In this document: one piece after another, positions 15,430 through 23,248 of the stretch
How the letters are laid out: every line of letters starts with the position of its first letter
How positions within the stretch are numbered: the first letter of the stretch is position 1
Origin: Chth-196 sp044370935
GTDB taxonomy: Bacteria > Verrucomicrobiota > Verrucomicrobiia > Chthoniobacterales > Chthoniobacteraceae
Assembly: GCA_044370935.1 (NCBI GenBank)
Contig: JBILUQ010000015.1
Coordinates: 1-26,208, forward strand
Reading direction: 5' to 3'
Length of the DNA stretch: 26,208 nucleotides
The notes under the pieces: model-generated
Told to the model about the DNA's origin: nothing
Databases searched by the model: none
What the model saw: the letters and a program-made list of their open reading frames with translations, nothing else
Made by a program: the position numbers and the translations under genes

Positions 15430-18400
15430 TTAGGAGCCAACCATTGCCGGTTCCGCGCGCCGCCCGGCATGCGCGGGAAGCGTGCACTCCGCGTCATCTG
15501 GATCCAGTGATGCGGAAGTGGAAATGGAGCGCGCGAGGAGCGCGTAGACCGCGGGCAAAATAAACAACGTCGACAGCGTAGCAGCCGCTAAGCCGCCCAA
15601 GACCGCCTTGCCAAGAGGCCCGGACGCCGTGCCCCCGAAAGCCATGGGCACCATCCCTGCCATCATTGCAACACTTGTCATCAGGATCGGGCGTACGCGG
15701 CCAGAGAGGCCTTCCAGCGCCGCCTGCTTGCGGTCGGCGCCCGCGCGCTGCGCCCGCTCCGCGAACGTGACGAACAAAATCGCATTGGAAACAGACACCC
15801 CGATCGCCATCACCGCCCCCATGAAACTTTGAAGGTTCAATGTTTCTCCCGTCACCCACAGCGCTCCCACCACGCCAACCAGCACGGCAGGCACCGCGCT
15901 CAACACCACAAGGGGCAAACGGACACTTTGAAAATTCGCCATCAGCACCAGCATGATCACCAGAACCGCGACGCCCAACCCGTTCTTGAGCCCCGCCTCC
16001 AACTCGCGCAACGGCTGCACCTGACCGCGCAACGCGACACTGACTCCGACCGGCGTTTCGATCTGTTTAAGCGCCCCCTCCACTTTTTGAGCAACTTCAC
16101 CCAGACTTGCTCCGTGCAGGTTTGCCGTCACCGACACCGTGCGCGCCATGTTGTAACGATCATACTGGCCCACCACGGTTCCCTCCGAGATTTGGGCGAA
16201 ATTGCGCATCAACGCTGAACGCCCCGAACCCGCGGACACCGGCAGATTCAACAAATCCTCGGCAGTCTTCATCTGCCCCTGCGGCACCTGCACCTGCAGG
16301 CTGTAGCTCACGCCGGTTTTTGTATCAGCCCAATAATTCGGAACCGTAAAACGACTGCTGGCCGTCGCGGTGACGAGACTGCGCGTCGCATCAGACATCC
16401 TGACCCCAAGCAGGCCCGCACGTTCGCGGTCGATCTGCACATTCACACTCGGATAATCCAGAGCCTGCGCGATGTGGACATCCCTAAGCTCCGGCATGGG
16501 CGCGAGCGCCATCCGGATTTTCTCGGCGTGCGCCCGCGTCGCCGCAAAATCTTTACCGCTCACCGCGATTTCAAGCGGCGTACTCGAGCCGAGCGACATC
16601 ACGCGGCTCACGATATCCGCAGGCTCAAATGACAGCCGAACCTCGGGCAATTCCCTCGCAAGACGGGCGCGCAAGGTTTCACGCAATTTCTCCACGCGCA
16701 CCGGCGTGCCCTGCTTGAGCTGCACCTGCAGCATTCCCTCCTCGGGCCCGCTGTTCCACTGGTGAATGAGGTTCACCGGATAATTGGACGCATGCACGCC
16801 GATCAACCCCATGGTGATGGCCACCTGATCCCGCCCCGCCTCCTCGGCAATCACGGCCAAAATCCGCTGCGCAATCTGCTCGGTGATCTCCAGGCGCGTT
16901 CCCGTCTGGGCGCGGAATCGCAGCTGGATCTGGCCGGCATCGACCTGAGGGAAAATCTCCGAGCCGAGCCGGCCCCCGAAAACGCTCACGAAGAGAAGCG
17001 CGAGGGCGAGATATCCAGGCACCACAAGGAAACGCATTGCCACCGTGAGGCGCACAAACGGGCTGACCAGCAGACCAAGAAAGCTCTGCTTATGCTCCTT
17101 CACACCACTGCTTCCATGTTCCTTGCTACCCGCCCACCACACGCTCAACACCGGCAGCAGCGTACTCGAGAGCGCGTAGGATGCCGCCATGCTTATTCCA
17201 ACGGCGAGCGCAAGCGGCATGAACAGCGCACGCGCCGCACCCGTCATAAAGAACGCGGGCACAAACACCGCCAGCACGCACAACATCGCCAACAAACGCG
17301 GCAACGCGGTTTCACTGATCGCGTCCAAGGCCGCGCGCGCCGCGCCGGATCCGCGGTGCCGGTGCACGTGCAGATTTTCCATCGCGACCGTGGCTTCATC
17401 CACAAGGATGCCGACCGCGAGGGCTAGCCCGCCAAGGGTCATCAGATTGATGGTCTGGCCCGAAAGCCAAAGACCGACCACAGCCGCCGCGATGCTGATC
17501 GGGATGTTGAGAACCACGATCACCGCGCTACGGATATCGCGCAAAAACAACAGAACCATCAGTCCGGTCAAGGCGGCCCCGAGCAAACCCTCCTTCGCCA
17601 AGTCCATGATGGCACGCTGGATCCATGGACTCTGATCAAACTCAAAAGTCACATTGATATCTTCCGGACACGCCGCCTTGAACTTAGGCAGATTCGTCTT
17701 CACCAACTCCACCACCGTCAGCGTCGACGCATCGCTCCGTTTGGTGACCGGCATGTAAACCGTGCGCCTGCCGTTCACCAAAGCGATGCTCGTAACCAAA
17801 TCACTTCCATCGCTGACTTCTCCCACATCACGCAAAAACACTGCGCCCTCGGTTCCCACGCGCACAGGCACGGCGGCGAGATCCTGAATGTTTTTCACCA
17901 CTGCATTCGTCGGGACGATCGGATAACTAGCGGCGGTCGACAAATTGCCGCTCGGACTGATGGTGTTGGCTGCGGTCATCGCCGCCACGATTTCGTCCGG
18001 CGAAATCCCGTACGCGCGCAAACGATCAGGCTTCAGCGAAACCACGATGGTCCGGGCGCTGCCGCCAAACGGCGGAGGCGCGGACACGCCAGGCAGCGTT
18101 GCGAAAAGCGGCCGCACCATGTTGAGGGCCGCGTCCTGCATTTGCCCGACGGTGCGCATCGGATTTTCCGTGGAGAACACCAGATTGCCGACGGGCACGC
18201 TTCCCGAGTCGAAGCGAGTCACAAACGAACCGGGCGTGCCCGGCGGCATGAAAGCTCTGGCGCGGTTCACGTACGCGACGGTCTCCGCCATGGCGTTGCT
18301 CATGTCGGTGCCCGGATGAAACTGGAGTTTCATGATGGAGGCGCCCTGAATGGACTTCGACTCCACATGCTCAATTCCAGTGATATAAAGGAAATGATAC

Positions 18401-18612
18401 TCGTAGTAATACGTCAGATACCCCTCCATCTGCAGCGGATCCATGCCTCCATAAGGCTGTGCCACGTAGATTGTCGGCACGCCCAGCGAGGGAAAAACAT
18501 CGCGGGCCATCTGTTTGGTGGCCATCCAGGCCGCCATAAGGATTGCGAGCACAGCGACCACAACCGTCCAGGGACGACGCAAAGCTGATCTGGCTATGGA
18601 GAAGTCTGACAT
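15430..18612 (-). CDS. RND family efflux permease with altered proton-relay residues
   Basis: This 1060-residue inner-membrane protein from ATG at 18612 begins MSDFSIARSALRRPWTVVVAVLAILM, the usual first helix. It has the twelve-helix, two-porter-loop organisation of AcrB-type pumps: DVFPSLGVPTIYV, then a TM4 motif GILVDEATVAMEN, a second-half repeat start after VAMRFLVVPGYLAL, and a TM10-12 region VSVSNAILFVTFAERAQRAG followed by RPILMTSVAMMAGMVPMAFGG. By position, D405-E406 replace the AcrB D407-D408 pair and S942 replaces K940. Length and order fit the HAE1/HAE-like branch rather than the heavy-metal branch. It is the first gene of an RND-MFP-OMF unit, whereas MFP-first order is commoner. 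A small inverted repeat precedes it. Confidence 0.92.
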   Translation of the reverse strand: MSDFSIARSALRRPWTVVVAVLAILMAAWMATKQMARDVFPSLGVPTIYVAQPYGGMDPLQMEGYLTYYYEYHFLYITGIEHVESKSIQGASIMKLQFHPGTDMSNAMAETVAYVNRARAFMPPGTPGSFVTRFDSGSVPVGNLVFSTENPMRTVGQMQDAALNMVRPLFATLPGVSAPPPFGGSARTIVVSLKPDRLRAYGISPDEIVAAMTAANTISPSGNLSTAASYPIVPTNAVVKNIQDLAAVPVRVGTEGAVFLRDVGEVSDGSDLVTSIALVNGRRTVYMPVTKRSDASTLTVVELVKTNLPKFKAACPEDINVTFEFDQSPWIQRAIMDLAKEGLLGAALTGLMVLLFLRDIRSAVIVVLNIPISIAAAVVGLWLSGQTINLMTLGGLALAVGILVDEATVAMENLHVHRHRGSGAARAALDAISETALPRLLAMLCVLAVFVPAFFMTGAARALFMPLALAVGISMAASYALSSTLLPVLSVWWAGSKEHGSSGVKEHKQSFLGLLVSPFVRLTVAMRFLVVPGYLALALLFVSVFGGRLGSEIFPQVDAGQIQLRFRAQTGTRLEITEQIAQRILAVIAEEAGRDQVAITMGLIGVHASNYPVNLIHQWNSGPEEGMLQVQLKQGTPVRVEKLRETLRARLARELPEVRLSFEPADIVSRVMSLGSSTPLEIAVSGKDFAATRAHAEKIRMALAPMPELRDVHIAQALDYPSVNVQIDRERAGLLGVRMSDATRSLVTATASSRFTVPNYWADTKTGVSYSLQVQVPQGQMKTAEDLLNLPVSAGSGRSALMRNFAQISEGTVVGQYDRYNMARTVSVTANLHGASLGEVAQKVEGALKQIETPVGVSVALRGQVQPLRELEAGLKNGLGVAVLVIMLVLMANFQSVRLPLVVLSAVPAVLVGVVGALWVTGETLNLQSFMGAVMAIGVSVSNAILFVTFAERAQRAGADRKQAALEGLSGRVRPILMTSVAMMAGMVPMAFGGTASGPLGKAVLGGLAAATLSTLFILPAVYALLARSISTSASLDPDDAECTLPAHAGRRAEPAMVGS

Positions 18613-18667
18613 GAAAAATAGCGGCTGTTCAGACAACCCCAGCAAATAGTCAAAGTTAAGTTAAATA

Positions 18668-18687
18668 GTGTGAATTTTCTGTCACAC
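18668..18687. promoter_or_regulatory. Candidate operator upstream of the RND operon (inverted repeat)
   Basis: GTGTGA and TCACAC are perfect inverted arms separated by 8 nt, centred about 65 bp upstream of the permease start. The layout resembles a CRP/FNR-type TGTGA...TCACA half-site pair but with 8 rather than 6 nt between halves. No T-run follows, so a terminator for the preceding receptor gene is unlikely. The cognate regulator is unknown. Confidence 0.35.
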
Positions 18688-18731
18688 CACTCCGGCAGCC
18701 AAATGTTTTAGCAACGCCAACCGCCCTGACG

Positions 18732-19808
18732 CTACGACAGCCGTTGAAGAATCACTGAATGCCAGTGGGTGCTATAAGTCTCGAATCCCGGTGCCTTGGC
18801 ATGCGCGACCAGCAGCCGGCCCGCCTCCTCCTCCACTTCGGTGAAACACTTGGAGGAAGTCCATATGCTTTCCCGCTCCGGAAAGTGAAGTTCCCCGGAC
18901 AAGGGCGCTCCCTGAGTGTCGGCTAGAATTGCGCCTTCTTCGGACAAAATGCAGACGCGTGAACGTGTCTTTTCCTCGTCGGTGAGCGGGGTGCGATCCA
19001 CCACGGTCTGCGCAAGACCACGCCAGTTGAACAAAATGCCCAGCACGCCAATGGGCTCGCCATCGGCTTCACCGCCCCGCCGCACCGCGCAGGAGTAGCC
19101 CAGAATGTAGGCCCCGTCGACCAGAGGGGAGGCGTGCACGATCTCAAACCCGAATTCGTCTCCAGATCGAGTCTGCAACGCGCTTTGGAACCAACGCTGC
19201 TTGCCGGCGTTCATGCCGATCGACTTGTAGGTTTGCGGACGTCCGTTGGCCAGCACCTCACCGTCAAGGCCGCACACCACCAGATCAAAGTACACCGTGT
19301 AAGCGTTCAATATCACGCCGAGCCGCTTGCAGGCGTGCTCGACGCGCTCCGGAGTCGGTTCGGTGAGCAGATCCACCACGCTCGAATCCGTCGCCCACCA
19401 GCGTACATCGCAAGAACGCTCATAAAGATTGCGGTCGATCAGATCAATGTTGGTGAGCGCCAGATCCGCGAGCCGCGTGCCGAGAACATCCGAGGCCAGG
19501 CGCTGAGAAATGTTCTGCAACTCAGCGATGTCCCCACCCAATTTCGACGACAGCTGGATTGCCACCCTCTTGGTGGTCTCGGACAGCTCACCCATTTCCG
19601 TCGCAACCACCGCAAACGAACGGCCTGCGGCGCCGGCGCGTGCAGCCTCGATCTTTGCGTTGAGCGAAAGCAGGCTCGACTGCGTGTTGATCTCGTCGAT
19701 TTGCTTAAGAGACGTTCGGACTTTCTCTCCAAGAGCATCCGCTAAATTTAAAATTTGCTCGGGCAATCCGTTTGATTCAGGTGCAGTAGGCGTGGTCGGC
19801 TGGCTCAT
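18732..19808 (-). CDS. Soluble chemoreceptor-like protein: N-terminal MCP signalling tip, C-terminal Cache-like sensor
   Basis: This 358-residue protein has no signal peptide or membrane helix. Residues ~35-85 match the tip of the MCP signalling hairpin, including IDEINTQSSLLSLNAKIEAA and GRSFAVVATEMGELSETTKRVA. It is shortened, with no long methylation helices on either side. Residues ~110-340 look like a Cache-type sensor: NLYERSCDVRWWATDSSVVD, VYFDLVVCGLDGEVLANGRP, RWFQSAL, ASPLVDGAYILGYSCAVRR, and GVLGILFNWRGLAQTVV. This is the reverse of the usual sensor-then-signal order. It likely acts in the cytoplasm, contacting CheA/CheW through the tip. The gene diverges from cheA across a 433-bp promoter region. 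Methylation by CheR or CheB seems unlikely given the missing helices. Confidence 0.8.
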   Translation of the reverse strand: MSQPTTPTAPESNGLPEQILNLADALGEKVRTSLKQIDEINTQSSLLSLNAKIEAARAGAAGRSFAVVATEMGELSETTKRVAIQLSSKLGGDIAELQNISQRLASDVLGTRLADLALTNIDLIDRNLYERSCDVRWWATDSSVVDLLTEPTPERVEHACKRLGVILNAYTVYFDLVVCGLDGEVLANGRPQTYKSIGMNAGKQRWFQSALQTRSGDEFGFEIVHASPLVDGAYILGYSCAVRRGGEADGEPIGVLGILFNWRGLAQTVVDRTPLTDEEKTRSRVCILSEEGAILADTQGAPLSGELHFPERESIWTSSKCFTEVEEEAGRLLVAHAKAPGFETYSTHWHSVILQRLS

Positions 19809-20241
19809 GGGATCTGTTGCCTTTTCGAAAGTGTTGCCTCGATTGAGACCGAATCCTGTTTGGGTTGTGAGCGCAGAGGGCCCATCAGCGAAAACAGAAC
19901 TTTCTCGGTTGCGTGGTGGTTGGTTTGGTAAAAGGCCCGCCAGCCGCGTGGGTCCCGTAGAACAGCGGCCGGCTGGAAATAAAAATATTCGCTGCGGAAT
20001 TTAGCTAACGCTGCTCTGCAGAATTTGATTTTTGCTATCTGAAATTATTCGTTTCACCGGCTATTTGATAACGCAAGAGTCCCGAGACCGGCTTGAAAAG
20101 GCTTATAAAATGCGGCTTTGAAGGCGACATCGCCAATCAGATGTTTGATACGCGTGGTAGAGAATGCTTGTCAAACTGTTTAGGTTCACGTTTCATCGAC
20201 GTTCCCCGCTTTTCACCGCAAACGCCATCCCTTGTTTAGTC
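19809..20241. other. Divergent promoter region between the inverted receptor gene and cheA
   Basis: No gene is seen in these 433 bp. The cheA-proximal half (about 19976-20160) is visibly AT-richer than its surroundings. It holds an imperfect direct repeat, CGGCTTGAAAAGGC (20089-20102) and CGGCTTTGAAGGC (20113-20125), with a period of 24 bp. It also has two copies of TTTGATA(A)CGC near 20064 and 20144. No canonical sigma-28 or sigma-54 promoter could be placed. An in-frame ATG at 20164 could extend CheA but is not favoured. Confidence 0.4.
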
Positions 20242-22575
20242 ATGAGTAAGCTAACGGAAGCTAATATAGCGGAAATCACTGCGCTTTTGCAGGGTGTTGC
20301 GACCGAATTCGCTTTTTTGGAACCCGGCGGGGCGACAGGCATTGAAGCACTGCAGTCCGCACTCGAAGCGTTTAGGAACGCTGCCGGGCCCAATCCCGCC
20401 GCGGGCTTCACTCAGGAGCTCAGCGCCGCCGCCGCCCTCGTGAACTCCGCGGCTGAAGCCGGAGCGTTTTCGGATGAGATCCTCCAGGAGCTCAACGCTT
20501 GGTACCCCCGGATGGAGACTGCCATCCACCATTGGATCCACGCACCCGAGGAATCCGCGCCTCCCTCGCCAGCGGGTCCGCCAAGCCCCGCGGCGCCTGC
20601 CTCCGCGCCCATGACAACCGCGGCCGACAACGCCCCCGGTGCAGAGTCAGGCGAAGGGGAACCCGTGGAGGAACCCGTGCTGATGATCGAAATCGGGGAC
20701 GATGGCGATCTGCTCAACGAGTTTTGCAACGAGGGCCGGGATCTTTTACAGGACATCGAACAGGGTGTCCTCGTCCTCGAGGAAAACCCTTCCCACAAAG
20801 ACACGCTCAACCGAGTTTTCCGGGCTTTCCATACGTTCAAAGGCGGCGCCGGCTACCTCGGCTTGGAGGCCATCAAAAATCTGGCGCACGAGCTGGAGAG
20901 CGTACTCGATGCGGCCCGCCGCGGGGAACTGGCGATCACCACTCCCGTGATCGACATCATCCTTGCAGGCGGGGACGCCCTACGCCAATTCATTGAGAAA
21001 ATAAGCGAACGCCTCGCCGGCACCGGTGCTGCCGAGCCGATCTGCATTCCGACTCTGAGCATCATCGCCCGGAGCCACGCTTGCCTCCACGGCGAACCAG
21101 AACCGGAGGCCGCACCGGCCACGCCTCCACCGAAAGCCGCACCTGCGAAACCCGCGGCGGCAAGCCCTGCGCCCGCCGCTCCAGCTCCAGCTCCAGCTCC
21201 AGCTCCGGCGCCGACTCCGGCACCCGCAGCTTCAGCGCCGCCAACATCAGCGACGGTGATCGCTTCCTCTCCGGTTACTGCCGCCCCGGCGCCAAGCACG
21301 GCCACTCCTCCTCCGTCAACGCCGGCTGCGGCACCGCAAAGCGCCGCCAAACCCATCAAACCGAAGCCAGCGCCCCCCGCCTCGGGCGAGGGGCCCGCGA
21401 ACTTCGTCAAGATCGATACCCTGAAACTCGACTCACTCGTTGACCTAGTTGGAGAACTCGTGATTGCTCAATCCATGGTGATCCAACACCCCGAAGTGAT
21501 GGAGCTCACCGACCGCCAGCTGGCCCGCTGCATGCGTCAGCTCGCGCGTATCACCACGGATCTTCAGCACAATGCGATGTCGCTGCGTATGGTGCCCATT
21601 CGCGCTGCTTTTCAGAAAATGACCCGCCTCGTCCGCGATCTGGCTGGATCTCAAGGCAAGCAAATCCAGCTGCTCCTTTCCGGCGAGGACACCGAACTGG
21701 ACCGCAACATCGTCGAGGAGCTCGCGGACCCGCTCATCCACATGATCCGCAACTCCGCCGATCACGGGGTTGAAATGCCCGAGGAACGCGTGGCCAAGGG
21801 CAAACCGGCACTCGGGACAATCCGTCTCCAAGCTTACCACCAGGGCGGGGGTATCGTGATATGCATCGCGGACGATGGAAAAGGACTGGATAAAGATCGG
21901 ATCGTCGCCAAGGCCATTCAAAAAGGCATCATCGAGCCCCACGCGTCGCTTTCGGAAAAGGAAATCTTCGAACTCATATTCGCACCCGGCTTTTCGACGG
22001 CGGAAAAAGTCACCGACCTCTCCGGGCGCGGAGTCGGAATGGACGTTGTCCGCGGAAACATCTCGCGGCTGCGCGGCCGCATCGAAGTTGAGTCTACATT
22101 CGGACAGGGCTCCTCGTTCACGATCTTCCTGCCTCTGACGCTTGCGATCATCGATGGACTGCTGGTCTCCATCGGTGACGAAAAGTTCATCCTGCCCACG
22201 TTGTCGGTTCGCGAATGTCTGCGCATCTCGGAGAACATGATTTCCACAGTGCAAGGCACGGGGGAGTTGGTGAGTGTTCGTGGCAAACTCATGCCGCTGA
22301 CTCGCCTTGGAACCATGCTGGGCATTCCCGGAGCGATCGACGACCCGACCAAGGGCATCATCGTCGTGGCGGAATCCGGGACGACGCAGCGCTGCCTGTT
22401 GGTGGACGAGTTGCTGGGTAAAAAGGAAGTCGTCATCAAATCGCTCGGCGATGCGTTCAAGTCCCAAGCACTGATGTCGGGCGCCGCAATTCTGGGCGAT
22501 GGCCGCGTGGCGCTAATCGTCGACTTGGATGCACTCGCTAACCTCAAGCTGCTGCCGCGCGCAGCCGTGGCATAG
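20242..22575 (+). CDS. cheA: Chemotaxis histidine kinase CheA
   Basis: From ATG at 20242 this is a 777-residue kinase. Residues 1-105 form an extra helical Ala-rich segment. The phosphotransfer P1 domain follows (~155-260), with phospho-acceptor H197 in RAFHTFKGGAGYLG. Residues ~285-385 are a Pro/Ala linker; no recognisable P2 (CheY-binding) domain is present. The P3 dimerisation region begins at NFVKIDTLKLDSLVDLVGEL (~388). P4 shows the N box LIHMIRNSADHG (498-509), the G1 box DDGKGL (544-549) and the G2 box GRGVGMDVV. P5, the CheW-like regulatory domain, starts near 637 (DGLLVSIGDEKFILPTLSV). CheA phosphorylates CheY/CheB under receptor-CheW control. It is the first gene of cheA-cheW-mcp-cheR-cheB. 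The start at 20164 is rejected because it adds residues unlike any CheA. Confidence 0.95.
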   Translation: MSKLTEANIAEITALLQGVATEFAFLEPGGATGIEALQSALEAFRNAAGPNPAAGFTQELSAAAALVNSAAEAGAFSDEILQELNAWYPRMETAIHHWIHAPEESAPPSPAGPPSPAAPASAPMTTAADNAPGAESGEGEPVEEPVLMIEIGDDGDLLNEFCNEGRDLLQDIEQGVLVLEENPSHKDTLNRVFRAFHTFKGGAGYLGLEAIKNLAHELESVLDAARRGELAITTPVIDIILAGGDALRQFIEKISERLAGTGAAEPICIPTLSIIARSHACLHGEPEPEAAPATPPPKAAPAKPAAASPAPAAPAPAPAPAPAPTPAPAASAPPTSATVIASSPVTAAPAPSTATPPPSTPAAAPQSAAKPIKPKPAPPASGEGPANFVKIDTLKLDSLVDLVGELVIAQSMVIQHPEVMELTDRQLARCMRQLARITTDLQHNAMSLRMVPIRAAFQKMTRLVRDLAGSQGKQIQLLLSGEDTELDRNIVEELADPLIHMIRNSADHGVEMPEERVAKGKPALGTIRLQAYHQGGGIVICIADDGKGLDKDRIVAKAIQKGIIEPHASLSEKEIFELIFAPGFSTAEKVTDLSGRGVGMDVVRGNISRLRGRIEVESTFGQGSSFTIFLPLTLAIIDGLLVSIGDEKFILPTLSVRECLRISENMISTVQGTGELVSVRGKLMPLTRLGTMLGIPGAIDDPTKGIIVVAESGTTQRCLLVDELLGKKEVVIKSLGDAFKSQALMSGAAILGDGRVALIVDLDALANLKLLPRAAVA
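21181..21204 (+). repeat. Hexanucleotide repeat (ccagct) x 4 in the CheA linker
   Basis: Four perfect tandem copies of ccagct encode a Pro-Ala run inside the CheA linker, surrounded by further degenerate Pro/Ala codons. The 6-bp unit keeps frame, so slippage would only change linker length. Confidence 0.9.
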
Positions 22576-22654
22576 AACTGCATTTACCGACACGCCCACA
22601 TCAGCTTACCAACCATCCAAAAATCTCACTCCTGCCGCGCGCTAATTACTTCAG

Positions 22655-22661
22655 AAAGGAG
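22655..22661 (+). promoter_or_regulatory. Strong Shine-Dalgarno sequence of cheW
   Basis: AAAGGAG lies 8 nt before the cheW ATG at 22670. Most other starts in this window lack any such sequence, so this one stands out and fixes the start. It may raise CheW translation relative to CheA. Confidence 0.8.
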
Positions 22662-22669
22662 ATCGATTC

Positions 22670-23200
22670 ATGAGCACCGAAACCACATCCAACACAGCAG
22701 CAATGCCGGGCAAATACCTGACATTCCGGCTCGGACAGGAGTACTACAGCCTGCCCGTTTTAAAGGTGCGGGAAATCATGCGCCTGTGCCCGATCACGGC
22801 GGTGCCGCGCATGCCGTCGTACCTCCGGGGCGTGATCAATCTGCGCGGAAAAATTGTCGCTGTGGTCGACCTCCGCTCCCGTTTCCAGCTGCCGCCCCAG
22901 GAGGACGCCGAGCGCGCCTGCATCATTGTCGTGCAGCTCGCGGGTGGTTCAAAAAACGTCATGGGTGTGATCGTCGATGCGGTTGAGGATGTGTCCCCGT
23001 TCGGTGCCGACGATATCGAGCCGACGCCGGACTTCGGCCCCATGCTCAACACCCAGTTCATTCTCGGCATGGCCAAGAGCAAGGGCACCGTGAAAGCGAT
23101 TCTCGACATTGACCAAGTGCTGCTGGCGGAGGGTGAACTTTCTCTCCCGCTAATCGAACGGGCTATCGCCGCCGAAACGCCTGCCGCTTCAAGCCATTAA
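22670..23200 (+). CDS. cheW: Chemotaxis coupling protein CheW
   Basis: This 176-residue single-domain CheW protein has KYLTFRLGQEYYSLPVLKVREIM at residues ~15-37. The signature YLRGVINLRGKIVAVVDLRSRF starts near residue 51, and the GVIVDAVEDV and LGMAKSKGTVKAILDIDQVL segments follow. It links CheA P5 to receptor signalling tips. It sits 94 bp after cheA with its own strong ribosome-binding site and 48 bp before the receptor gene. The C-terminal extension past the last strand is short and acidic. Nothing unusual is missing. Confidence 0.95.
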   Translation: MSTETTSNTAAMPGKYLTFRLGQEYYSLPVLKVREIMRLCPITAVPRMPSYLRGVINLRGKIVAVVDLRSRFQLPPQEDAERACIIVVQLAGGSKNVMGVIVDAVEDVSPFGADDIEPTPDFGPMLNTQFILGMAKSKGTVKAILDIDQVLLAEGELSLPLIERAIAAETPAASSH

Positions 23201-23248
23201 TCATTCATCGCTAGCTATTTCAGAGATATTTAACCAACCCACTGACCT

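Noticed and set aside
16762..17427. 221-residue plus-strand open frame inside the RND permease gene
   Set aside because: It is Arg/His-rich antisense of conserved RND sequence and has no recognisable domain.
18668..18687. Calling the inverted repeat a CRP site outright or a terminator
   Set aside because: The spacing is 8 nt rather than 6, and no T-run follows on either strand; kept only as a candidate operator.
21445..22467. 340-residue minus-strand open frame opposite cheA
   Set aside because: The plus strand encodes clear CheA boxes here; the antisense protein is an Asp/Arg/His-rich shadow produced by high-GC codon usage.
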